In this document: positions 1-6,420 of the stretch, piece by piece
Layout of the letters: every line of letters begins with the position of its first letter
Position numbering within the stretch: position 1 is the stretch's first letter
Assembly (NCBI GenBank): GCA_014379815.1
Contig: JACMLA010000164.1
Location: 1-8,547, forward strand
Source: Bryobacteraceae bacterium
Lineage (GTDB): Bacteria > Acidobacteriota > Terriglobia > Bryobacterales > Bryobacteraceae
Length of the DNA stretch: 8,547 nucleotides
Direction of reading: 5' to 3'
Position numbers and translations under genes: made by a program
Notes under the pieces: model-generated
Databases searched by the model: none
Told to the model about the DNA's origin: nothing
Seen by the model: only the letters and a program-made list of their open reading frames with translations

Positions 1-427
1 GTATCTTCGCGATTTCCCGATAACGGAAGCCTTCCCGTCGTAAGAGTAAGCAATGCTGCTGTACTGCCGGAAGATTCTTCACGGCCCCAGCAAGTTGCAG
101 AGCACGTTCCCGTTCCAGAAACTGCTCTTCTGGATTAGGGACCTGGCATGCTACTTCGTCTCCAGTTGTCAGGCAACCAGAAGATGCAGCCTTGCTGTGA
201 TCCAGAGCAAGATTACAGGCGACGCGATAGAGCCAGGCGCGGTAGTTTTCTACGGACACTCCGTTCAGGATTTCGCGATGCAGTCGCAGGAAGCTCTCCT
301 GGACGAGTTCTTCACTGGTGGCGGGGTTCCGCGTGATGAGAACGAGATACCGGAAGAGAGAGTCGCGATTCTCTTCAAACAAGCGCGAAACGAGTTCGTC
401 CGTGCTCTCCGGCTTCCGTCGTGCCAT
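1..427 (-). CDS. ECF-type RNA polymerase sigma factor (3' end cut off by window edge)
   Basis: This gene is read on the minus strand from an ATG at 427-425, and 142 codons are visible before the window ends. It would direct core RNA polymerase to a set of promoters as an alternative sigma-70 family (extracytoplasmic function) factor. Region 2 is seen at about residues 17-78: the core-binding stretch around EELVQESFLRLHR (39-51) and the promoter-melting stretch around NYRAWLYRVACNLALD (61-76). A short linker follows. Region 4 starts at about residue 109, with LPAVQQHCLLLRREGFRYREIAK (119-141, given here in part: LPAVQQ, then GFRYREIAK), where the window stops inside the helix-turn-helix. No anti-sigma gene is visible, but one could lie beyond position 1. 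The ATG has no clear ribosome binding site. An in-frame GTG at 481-479 with a GGAG box is a credible longer start, adding 18 residues. The family call is firm; the start is not. Confidence 0.88.
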   Translation of the reverse strand, partial: MARRKPESTDELVSRLFEENRDSLFRYLVLITRNPATSEELVQESFLRLHREILNGVSVENYRAWLYRVACNLALDHSKAASSGCLTTGDEVACQVPNPEEQFLERERALQLAGAVKNLPAVQQHCLLLRREGFRYREIAKI

Positions 428-478
428 TGAGACAAACGATTCGCAAATGCGTTGTAAGCTTTGATCGGCTGTCCAGTC

Positions 479-492
479 CACTCGTTCACTCC
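479..492 (-). promoter_or_regulatory. Possible ribosome binding site and GTG start for a longer sigma factor
   Basis: On the minus strand, GGAG (492-489) lies 7 bases before a GTG (481-479) that is in frame with the sigma factor ATG at 427. By contrast, no purine-rich box precedes the ATG. The extra residues begin VDWTADQSLQRICESF and could be coding. Their third codon positions are less GC-rich (about 10 of 19) than those just after the ATG (17 of 25), which argues the other way, so the choice stays open. Confidence 0.35.
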
Positions 493-568
493 GGTCACCG
501 GTCAAGACGATCCTGCGCTCGAAATCCTCGGTTAAAGTTTGAACAATTTTAGGACACGATTCAAATAG

Positions 569-1063
569 CTAGTTTCGCTGCTCGTGACAAAATGTGCAGT
601 CGTTTGGAGCTTTGTTCGCCCGATGACAATCCATACAAGCTGCCATAGTGATTGGTTTTTCGACGTAAAGCTGAGTCCTCGTTGCTACCTCGCCATGGCA
701 GTCGCCGCATTTTGCGCCCCAGTCCATATGCACCTTGTGGCTCCAGAAAACAAATGTGGGTAGCCGGTAGACGCGCACCCATGGTACTTCCTGCTTCTGG
801 GCGACGAACTGCGCTAGCTTACGTATTTCATCGCTGTCCGTTGCAACCGTTGTGTGGCAGCCCATACATTTGCTACTCGCTGGCCATGTCATCAACTCAC
901 CCGGATCCGGATTAGCATGGCAAGTCTTGCAGGCGAGTTTTAGATCGCCGGCGTGCTGCTTGTGAGAGAAGGCGATGGGCTGTACAGGTCCCTGGGTTGC
1001 CGCGATACCGCATATGGCCGCGAGGCAAAGCACCACGTACAAAAACTTAGTCGAGTGTCGCAT
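569..1063 (-). CDS. Small five-haem c-type cytochrome (cytochrome c3/c7-like), exported
   Basis: The 164-residue protein has an N-terminal Sec-type signal peptide: K6 followed by a hydrophobic stretch to about residue 22, with likely cleavage after GIAA. No proper lipobox is seen, because C18 is preceded by Ile. Five CxxCH haem-attachment motifs follow: CKTCH (45-49), CMGCH (66-70), CGDCH (119-123), CMDCH (143-147) and CTFCH (156-160). Two SHKxH motifs (33-37 and 108-112) supply likely distal axial histidines, as in class III/c7 multihaem proteins. It should act outside the cytoplasmic membrane as an electron carrier. Known relatives include the pentahaem subunit of alternative complex III and triheme c7 proteins, but none of the other complex III genes are here. 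The ATG lies 3 bases after the IclR stop codon, so the two are probably cotranscribed. The protein ends at TAG (571-569), and its frame then runs open into the sigma factor gene. Confidence 0.9.
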   Translation of the reverse strand: MRHSTKFLYVVLCLAAICGIAATQGPVQPIAFSHKQHAGDLKLACKTCHANPDPGELMTWPASSKCMGCHTTVATDSDEIRKLAQFVAQKQEVPWVRVYRLPTFVFWSHKVHMDWGAKCGDCHGEVATRTQLYVEKPITMAACMDCHRANKAPNDCTFCHEQRN

Positions 1064-1066
1064 CGC

Positions 1067-1888
1067 TTAGACAGTGGCCGAAGCCGCTCCCGAGAGCCTG
1101 TAGATGGTAGCCAGTTGACGAGCTGCTTCCCGGATCGGTCCTGCCGAAGCCGAGATGAATTCCTCTAAAGAGCAACCCATCGCGGGACTCGCGACACTCA
1201 CTGCCGCATAAGGCTGGCCGTCCACGTCGAGGATGGGTGCTGCTATCACACGCAAGCCCATTACTGTTTCCCCATCAGAAACAGCATAGCCATTGGTCCG
1301 AACAGCTTTCAGGCGTTCTTCGATTACTGCCAGGCTGGTGGGCGTGTTAGGCGTAATCTTTACTCTTTCCCGCAGGTTCAGAATGTGTGTGCGCTGCGCT
1401 TTCGGTAGGTGGGCGATCGCTGCATGACCGATCGCCGATGAGTACACCGGTACGCGTGACCCGATTCTTACTTCTACTCCCAATCGCACCAGCCCCGCCT
1501 GAACACGGTCGATATACACCACGTTGGCCTCATCCAGAACACCAATGCTGGCCGCTTCCCGCAACTGACCCACGAGAGAGCGCAACACAGGCCGCGCGCT
1601 CTCCTGAGGGTTCATGCGGGCAATCGCATGGAAGCCCAGACTGAGGACCTTCAGCCCCAGGTAGTACCGCTTTGCTTCCGGAGCTTCCAGCAGATAACCC
1701 AGTTGCACCAGCGTACGCACAATGCGGTAGGTAGTGCCCGCATCCAGTCCAGCCTTGGAAGCAATCTGGCTTAACGTCATTTCCCTCGCCTCACTGTCGA
1801 AAACTTCCAGAACGCGAAAACCTTTCGCGAGCGAGAGAACCTGACTCTTTAAATCGACGTCGGTTTTGAGGCCGTTGACGCTGGTCAC
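1067..1888 (-). CDS. IclR-family transcriptional regulator (PcaR/PobR-like subgroup)
   Basis: The 273-residue protein has the full IclR length and architecture. A winged helix-turn-helix covers about residues 17-80; the recognition part is around LSQIASKAGLDAGTTYRIVRTL (39-60, quoted as LSQIASKAGL then TTYRIVRTL), followed by YYLG of the wing. The effector-binding domain spans about 85-265, with RIGSRVPVYSSAIGHAAIA and a late GLRVIAAPILD stretch typical of the family. IclR regulators bind small organic acids or sugar acids and control adjacent, often divergent, catabolic genes. The dehydrogenase/symporter pair starts 28 bases away on the other strand and is the natural target. The start is GTG at 1888-1886; no in-frame ATG lies nearby upstream, and no strong ribosome binding site is seen. 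It is followed after 3 bases by the cytochrome gene, an unusual partner. The ligand is unknown. Confidence 0.92.
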   Translation of the reverse strand: MTSVNGLKTDVDLKSQVLSLAKGFRVLEVFDSEAREMTLSQIASKAGLDAGTTYRIVRTLVQLGYLLEAPEAKRYYLGLKVLSLGFHAIARMNPQESARPVLRSLVGQLREAASIGVLDEANVVYIDRVQAGLVRLGVEVRIGSRVPVYSSAIGHAAIAHLPKAQRTHILNLRERVKITPNTPTSLAVIEERLKAVRTNGYAVSDGETVMGLRVIAAPILDVDGQPYAAVSVASPAMGCSLEEFISASAGPIREAARQLATIYRLSGAASATV

Positions 1889-1930
1889 GAAACTATGATA
1901 CGTCTTATGCCGGACAGTGACGAAACATTA
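1884..1930. promoter_or_regulatory. Candidate operator/promoter zone between divergent IclR and dehydrogenase genes
   Basis: Only 28 bases separate the two GTG start codons, so the promoters and operator must overlap the start regions. ACGAAAC occurs at 1887-1893 and again at 1920-1926, exactly 33 bases apart, which is about three helical turns and would place both copies on the same DNA face. IclR proteins of the Pca/Pob type are known to use repeated short boxes. GTCAC (1884-1888) and GTGAC (1917-1921) also form an inverted pair, but this arises simply because both genes begin GTG-AC. I cannot place convincing -35 and -10 boxes. The operator is inference. Confidence 0.25.
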
Positions 1931-2810
1931 TTCGCATTCCGAAAAACCGCCGGTAGGCGTGCTCGGCCTGGGTCTCGTGGGAAGTGCACTTGCCACTCGT
2001 CTGCTTGCTGCAGGATATCCCTTGTTTGGCTACGATCCTGCCCCGGGGGCGATCCAGCAGTTCCGAAAGCTTGGCGGCTGCCCGGAGAGTTCTGAGCTGG
2101 CAGTGGCGCGGCAGTGCAAGCGGCTGGTGCTCAGTCTGCCGGGATCCGCCGAAGTTGACGAAGTCGTGGCGAGGGTTATGGAAACGTTGGGACCCGGCTG
2201 CGTGGTGATTGACACGACAACCGGAGATCCGGAGAATGTCGAGCGTACAGCTCGAGAGATACAAGCCCAAGGTGCAGAGTATCTGGACGCCACTCTCGGC
2301 GGTTCCAGCCGCCAGATTGCGGCAGGCGATGCGATCGTCATCTACGGCGCAACCGAATCCGGATCTGCTGCTTCCCACGACCTGCTAGACACTTTCGGAA
2401 GTCCCGTCTTTCACACTGGTCTGCCTGGTTCCGGAACCCGCATGAAGCTGGTGCTAAACCTCGTTCTTGGCCTGCAGCGGGCTGTCCTCGCCGAGGGGCT
2501 GGAGTTCGCGCGCAGCAGTGGAATCGATCCTCAACGGGCATTGGAAATTCTGAAAGCCGGTCCGGCGTACGCCACCGTCATGGACACCAAGGGACAGAAG
2601 ATGCTGACAGGAGACTTTGCCCCCGAGGCGAGACTGGCTCAGCATTGGAAAGATGTGCGGCTGATGCTAGCCAGTGCCGAGGGTAATGGTGCACGACTCC
2701 CACTGACTCAGGTGCACGACGAGCTGCTCCAGTCCGCATACGACTTGGGATGGGGATCGGAAGATAACAGCGCCATCATCAAGGTCTTCCAGTCGAGGGA
2801 GAAATCCTGA
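1917..2810 (+). CDS. NAD-dependent beta-hydroxyacid dehydrogenase (3-hydroxyisobutyrate/tartronate semialdehyde reductase family)
   Basis: The 297-residue cytoplasmic enzyme has the usual family length. It interconverts a 2- or 3-hydroxyacid and the corresponding aldehyde or keto acid. The N-terminal Rossmann domain begins with GLGLVG (17-22), and D40 at the end of the second strand favours NAD over NADP. The family's substrate loop, normally DAPVSGG, reads DATLGGS here (124-130). The catalytic lysine K177 and its partner N181 lie in GSGTRMKLVLN, and the late KD pair is K245-D246. These support an active enzyme with altered substrate specificity. The start is GTG 1917; the frame has a stop at 1896-1898 and no better start, and the GxGxxG position fits. 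The gene shares one base with the symporter (TGATG), so the two are probably translated together. Divergence from the IclR gene suggests control by it. The exact substrate (for example a sugar-derived hydroxyacid) is unknown. Confidence 0.9.
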   Translation: MTKHYSHSEKPPVGVLGLGLVGSALATRLLAAGYPLFGYDPAPGAIQQFRKLGGCPESSELAVARQCKRLVLSLPGSAEVDEVVARVMETLGPGCVVIDTTTGDPENVERTAREIQAQGAEYLDATLGGSSRQIAAGDAIVIYGATESGSAASHDLLDTFGSPVFHTGLPGSGTRMKLVLNLVLGLQRAVLAEGLEFARSSGIDPQRALEILKAGPAYATVMDTKGQKMLTGDFAPEARLAQHWKDVRLMLASAEGNGARLPLTQVHDELLQSAYDLGWGSEDNSAIIKVFQSREKS

Positions 2811-4366
2811 TGCCTGCACGGACACTGGATCTCGCGGTAGTGCTCCTGTACCTCGCAGGAATGGGTGCTTTAGGATTTCGGTTCTCACGACGCCAAACCT
2901 CCACCGAGAGCTTCTTTGTTGCCAAACGCAGCCTGCCGAGCTGGGCCATGGGAATGTCCATGCTAGCCACGATGATCTCCAGCGTGACTTTTGTTGCCTA
3001 TCCCGGCGCCAGCTTCGCCCGGGACTGGTCTCTGCTGGTTCCCGGCGTCATGCTGATTGCTGTTCTGCCCATAGTGGGTAGCGTCATCATCCCGTTCTAT
3101 AGGGAAGTCATCGGGATGAGCGCTTATGAATACTTCGAGAGACGCTTCGGCAAACCCGCACGACTCTATAGTGCACTGGCTTTCTCACTGGCCCACTTCA
3201 GCAAAATGGGCTTCGTTCTCTACCTGATGGCGCTCACGTTGTCCAGCATCACAGGCTGGAATATCTATGCGCTGATCGTCGCTGTCGCTGCGGTGATGAT
3301 CGTATACGCCGTTATGGGCGGAATAGAAGCAGTCGTCTGGACTGATGTGATTCAGGGCTTTGTGATGGCCGTCTCCATCTTCGTTGTACTTGGGTTTCTG
3401 CTATTTCTGCCCGAAGGGGGTCCAGCGGCTGTCTTCGAACGCAGCATGGCGGCAAACAAGTTTCGCCTCGGTGCTCCGGAATGGGACTTTCGCAAAAATT
3501 CTGTTCCCGTACTGTTGATCTACGGGCTGTTCTGGTACCTCCAGCGTTATGTCGCAGACCAGACTATGGTGCAGCGCTACTTGCTGGCGAAAACTGATAA
3601 GGGCGCGTTCCGGGGTGTGAAACTTGGCGCCTTTCTCTCGGTGCCTGTGTGGGCGATGTTCATGTTGATTGGTACGTGCGTCTGGGCCTTCTTTCAGATC
3701 AGCGGCGAAGTTATTCCGCCGACAATAACCAAGGCTGACCAGATGTTTCCGTTCTTCCTTAGTCAGCACTTGCCTCCGGGTGTGCTGGGACTCTTGCTTG
3801 CCTGCCTGACCGGCGCTGCTATGACCATGCTGGCAAGTGACCTCAACTCGATGGCTGTTGTTGCAGTCGAGGATTTCTATCGATACTTTCGCCCACGTTC
3901 GACAGACCAGGACAGACTCTTTGCAGCTAAAGCATTCGTCGTCATTACCGGCATCCTGAATATTGGTACGGCGCTGCTCCTCGTCCAAAGTAAAGGTAGC
4001 GCTCTCTCCAGTTGGTTCGCCGTTTCTGCCATTGCCAGCGGTGGACTCCTTGGAATGTTCTTCCTCGCGTTCCTCACCCAGCGCGCTCATCGCACTGGTG
4101 TGTATTGCGGTATCGTCGCCACGTTGTCATTCAGTGCTTGGGCAGCCCTAACCAAAGGCACAACGCCCCTACTGGATCTTGGGTTCTGGAACTTTCCCTA
4201 CGATGAACTAATGATCGGTGCAATCGGCAATGTCGTGTTCTTCGTCGTGGGATGGTGCGCGAGTTACTTGATTCCTGCAGCAAAGGAAAGCGGAACTGCT
4301 GCACCTTCGCAGACACTCTGGAACTGGCTGGCCGATCGCCGACTGGCGAGGGTTACCGCCGCCTGA
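2810..4366 (+). CDS. Sodium:solute symporter (SSS/SLC5-like) family transporter
   Basis: This 518-residue, very hydrophobic protein has many membrane segments (about 13, judged by eye), the size of SSS family transporters that import sugars, amino acids, organic acids or vitamins with Na+. The family signature is clear at residues 166-182 (GGIEAVVWTDVIQ, with GG at 170-171 and W177-T178-D179). A second conserved stretch, AAMTMLASDLNS (336-347), is the equivalent of the helix that supplies Na2-site hydroxyls in studied members. Here the two usual Ser/Thr positions appear to be T339 and M340, so ion coupling may differ. GGAG at 2798-2801 lies 8 bases before the ATG, and the start overlaps the dehydrogenase stop by one base. 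The context suggests it imports the compound, or its precursor, that the dehydrogenase handles. The substrate is not predictable from the sequence. Confidence 0.92.
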   Translation: MPARTLDLAVVLLYLAGMGALGFRFSRRQTSTESFFVAKRSLPSWAMGMSMLATMISSVTFVAYPGASFARDWSLLVPGVMLIAVLPIVGSVIIPFYREVIGMSAYEYFERRFGKPARLYSALAFSLAHFSKMGFVLYLMALTLSSITGWNIYALIVAVAAVMIVYAVMGGIEAVVWTDVIQGFVMAVSIFVVLGFLLFLPEGGPAAVFERSMAANKFRLGAPEWDFRKNSVPVLLIYGLFWYLQRYVADQTMVQRYLLAKTDKGAFRGVKLGAFLSVPVWAMFMLIGTCVWAFFQISGEVIPPTITKADQMFPFFLSQHLPPGVLGLLLACLTGAAMTMLASDLNSMAVVAVEDFYRYFRPRSTDQDRLFAAKAFVVITGILNIGTALLLVQSKGSALSSWFAVSAIASGGLLGMFFLAFLTQRAHRTGVYCGIVATLSFSAWAALTKGTTPLLDLGFWNFPYDELMIGAIGNVVFFVVGWCASYLIPAAKESGTAAPSQTLWNWLADRRLARVTAA

Positions 4367-4388
4367 AGCTATATGCACCAGCCTTCAG
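4363..4388. terminator. Weak hairpin between convergent genes
   Basis: CTGAAG (4363-4368) pairs with CTTCAG (4383-4388) around a 14-base loop, directly over the symporter stop codon and between two convergent genes. A terminator is expected here, but the stem is only 6 bp and there is no good T run on either strand, so this is a poor candidate. Confidence 0.18.
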
Positions 4389-4400
4389 TTCCCTACCAGT

Positions 4401-4424
4401 CTCCGTACGAACCTCCGTACCAAT
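4401..4424. repeat. Two-copy 12-bp tandem repeat between convergent genes
   Basis: CTCCGTACGAAC (4401-4412) is followed immediately by CTCCGTACCAAT (4413-4424), identical at 10 of 12 positions. It sits just beyond the stop codon of the DUF6807 gene. It may be a chance slippage duplication; no function can be assigned. Confidence 0.5.
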
Positions 4425-5341
4425 CAACGCGTGGCCGCGAAGCTCTCGTAGAGCTTGGCGATCCCGGCAGCTTGCGCGTCTCCGTCGTGGATCACGACAA
4501 GGTAGCGGAACGTCAGCGTCTGTCCGGCGGCGACATTCATCGATCCGACCTTTGTTTTGTCACCAGTGAAGTCCCGAACTCCAAACGCGTTTGCCGAATT
4601 CAGTGCATACCCACGCGCATGCCAGTAAGTTGGCGCGCCGGGGTTCGACGGGTGGTCGAAGATCGCGAGCCCAACCGGTTTACCTTCCACGGTTGTCGAG
4701 TAGTCGACCCACTTGGCCCGCTTGCCCCAGATATTTTTCGTTCCTGTGAGGCCTTCGGAATTGGCGAGGCTCGCACCCCGGTCTTCTCGAAACTCCTCCC
4801 GAAGCCGAACTCCAAACGCTGCTTCTTCGGTATCTCCGATCTTCAGAGCGACACCGGCGTCAGCACGAAAACTCATACGCGCGTCGACCTGAAATGCGTC
4901 TCGTGTCCGCGCAAACCGGTACTCCTGCCGCACCGATCCCAGCTTCTCTCCTTTGGGCGTAATCATATCGGCCTCACCCGCCAGCAATCCTTTGCGAAAC
5001 GTGGGTGGGTGGGTCGCGACAAACTTACCGGTCTTCCCAGTTCCCAGTTCACGCCAGAAATCGACTCCGTTGATGTCTCCGTGTCCAAAGAAGAGGCCAC
5101 GATGCCATACGTGATCTTTGCTGTCTCCAACGCGCTCGTCAACAGGCCAGCCCCGCGAAAGAAGGGTTCCCGCAGGCGTGCGCAAGGGATACAGAAACGG
5201 CTTTTCCCATTTCTGGCCGTAATGAAATGCCGTAAGGGGCTTTCCGTCGAGAGTGACTTCCATCGTCTCTGCCACCTGGGTCACTTTGAGGGATGCAGCG
5301 GACAGGGTGACCGCGCTCAGAATCAGGATCGCGTTTCGCAC
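4424..5341 (-). CDS. DUF6807 (PmoA-like) exported protein of unknown function
   Basis: The 305-residue protein starts with a short Sec-type signal (RNAILILSAVTLSAAS, 2-17). The mature part shows the hallmark of the family often auto-annotated as 'PmoA': a KPFLYPLRTPAG block (47-58) and a His/Asp/Trp-rich block DHVWHRGLFFGHGDINGVDFW (76-96; key residues D76, H77, H80, H87, D89, D94, W96). A later YWHARGY segment and FRYLVVIHDG close the fold. The 'methane oxygenase PmoA' label on this family has no visible basis here: the protein is not a multi-membrane-span methane monooxygenase subunit. Family members usually lie beside glycoside or sugar-oxidation genes, which fits this context. The conserved His/Asp set suggests a sugar- or metal-binding site (inference). 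The start is GTG 5341; the only nearby in-frame upstream ATG runs straight into a stop. The gene lies against the flanking plus-strand genes and would have its own transcript. Confidence 0.85.
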   Translation of the reverse strand: MRNAILILSAVTLSAASLKVTQVAETMEVTLDGKPLTAFHYGQKWEKPFLYPLRTPAGTLLSRGWPVDERVGDSKDHVWHRGLFFGHGDINGVDFWRELGTGKTGKFVATHPPTFRKGLLAGEADMITPKGEKLGSVRQEYRFARTRDAFQVDARMSFRADAGVALKIGDTEEAAFGVRLREEFREDRGASLANSEGLTGTKNIWGKRAKWVDYSTTVEGKPVGLAIFDHPSNPGAPTYWHARGYALNSANAFGVRDFTGDKTKVGSMNVAAGQTLTFRYLVVIHDGDAQAAGIAKLYESFAATR

Positions 5342-5370
5342 ATCGTCATACTACATCGCCCGGAACGAAG

Positions 5371-5385
5371 AAGGAATACCCGATG
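5371..5385 (+). promoter_or_regulatory. Ribosome binding site and ATG start of the amidohydrolase
   Basis: AAGGA (5371-5375) is followed by a 7-base gap and ATG at 5383-5385. This fixes the start immediately before the Tat signal. It lies in the 41-base gap from the divergent DUF6807 gene, where I could find no convincing promoter boxes. Confidence 0.65.
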
Positions 5386-6420
5386 AGGTCTACTCGACGA
5401 CAGCTTCTACAAGGCGTTGCTGCAGGTTCTCTCGCCGCCCAGGGTTCAAAGGCCGGACGCATCGACTGCCAGAGCCATCTCTTCTCTGAGGAGTTTTTGC
5501 GATTGCTGGAGAAGCGTAAGACCTCGCCCTACGTTTACCGGAAAGAAGGCGAATCCTACATCGTGGTCGGAGACTGGCATCGCAAGTTAATGCCAAAACA
5601 CACCAGCGTCGAAGCCAAGCTGGCCGACATGGACAAAGCTGGAATCGCGATGGCTGCCTTGTCAATCAACGATCCCGGCCCTGAGCTGTTCGGTTCGGAT
5701 GCCCCAGCGATGGCGGTTCTGCTGAACGACTTCATCGCAGAGGCTGTTCGCAAAAATCCAGCACGTTTCTTCGGCATGGCAACGCTACCATTCAACACGC
5801 CTGCCGCAATGGAGAAAGAGCTCGACAGGTGTGCGAGCAAGCTCGGGATGAAGGGTATCCTGCTGTACTCCAATCTCGACGGGCACTTCCCCGACGAGCC
5901 AAAGTTCCGGTCTTTATTCAGCGAAGCGGAGAAGCGCGGTCTTCCCGTGTTTCTGCATCCAGCGATGCCTACCACGTATGAAGCAACCAAGGGGTTCAAC
6001 ATGGCTGCTGGACTTGGGCTCATGTTCGACACCACGATCGCGCTCTGCCGGCTCATTCTCTCGGGAGTCCTGGAACAGCACCCCAGCCTCAAGATAGTTT
6101 GTCCACATGTCGGTGGAGCTCTGCCCTACCTGATTGGGCGCATCGATCACCAAACGATGGTTCTCAGGCGCGGCGCTGAAAACATCAAACGGGCGCCAAG
6201 TGAGTACCTCAAACAGGTCTGGCTCGATACGGTATCGCCTCTGCCTCTCGCGATCAAGTTTGGTCTCGAGTTTTCCGGCACGGACAAGATGCTTTATTCA
6301 AGCGACCACCCATGGGTCGATCCGCAAATCACCATTGACGGCGTTAACAGTCTCAAGCTGCCAGCCACCGATCTGGAGCAGATTTATTCAACAAATGCGC
6401 GGAGGTTGTTTCATCTGTGA
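5383..6420 (+). CDS. Tat-exported amidohydrolase (Amidohydro_2 / ACMSD-like TIM barrel)
   Basis: The 345-residue protein begins with a twin-arginine-type signal (STRRQLLQG, 3-11, followed by Ala/Gly-rich hydrophobic residues). It then has a metal-dependent hydrolase barrel of the amidohydrolase_2 family, which includes ACMSD-type decarboxylases and sugar lactonases. The first-strand metal motif, normally DxHxH, reads D28-C-Q30-S-H32, so the first histidine is Gln. The other expected residues are present: H192 (HPAMP), H242 (HVGG) and D308 (SSDHPW). The gaps of 50 and 66 residues are close to the 51 and 66 I recall for ACMSD. It probably acts outside the cytoplasm on a lactone or carboxylated ring compound. 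It is the first gene of a three-gene overlapping operon; its stop overlaps the next start by GTGA. Lactonase, decarboxylase or another hydrolase cannot be told apart from sequence. Confidence 0.88.
   Translation: MRSTRRQLLQGVAAGSLAAQGSKAGRIDCQSHLFSEEFLRLLEKRKTSPYVYRKEGESYIVVGDWHRKLMPKHTSVEAKLADMDKAGIAMAALSINDPGPELFGSDAPAMAVLLNDFIAEAVRKNPARFFGMATLPFNTPAAMEKELDRCASKLGMKGILLYSNLDGHFPDEPKFRSLFSEAEKRGLPVFLHPAMPTTYEATKGFNMAAGLGLMFDTTIALCRLILSGVLEQHPSLKIVCPHVGGALPYLIGRIDHQTMVLRRGAENIKRAPSEYLKQVWLDTVSPLPLAIKFGLEFSGTDKMLYSSDHPWVDPQITIDGVNSLKLPATDLEQIYSTNARRLFHL

Noticed and set aside
53..430. A 125-codon plus-strand frame at the left edge
   Set aside because: It is antisense to the ECF sigma factor, whose region 2 and region 4 motifs are plain on the minus strand.
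1010..1020. Lipoprotein signal in the cytochrome leader (Cys13 or Cys18)
   Set aside because: Neither cysteine has a small residue at the position just before it (Leu and Ile), so the lipobox rule is not met and an ordinary Sec signal is more likely.
1884..1921. GTCAC...GTGAC inverted pair as an operator
   Set aside because: Both halves coincide with the start codons of the two divergent genes, each beginning GTG-AC (Met-Thr). The symmetry is explained by coding, so I give more weight to the ACGAAAC direct repeat.
3401..4090. A 229-codon minus-strand frame inside the symporter gene
   Set aside because: The product is highly polar with no recognisable motif and lies wholly within the clear transporter coding region, so it is a shadow.
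4424..5341. Particulate methane monooxygenase subunit PmoA
   Set aside because: The name is attached to this family in automatic annotation, but the protein is a soluble exported type with a single N-terminal hydrophobic segment and lacks the many membrane spans of a monooxygenase subunit. No pmoB or pmoC neighbours are present.
4373..5386. A 337-codon plus-strand open frame lying over the DUF6807 gene
   Set aside because: It is antisense to a gene with a signal peptide and recognisable family motifs. Its translation is rich in Arg, Ser and Cys with no domain or family pattern, typical of a shadow frame in GC-rich DNA.
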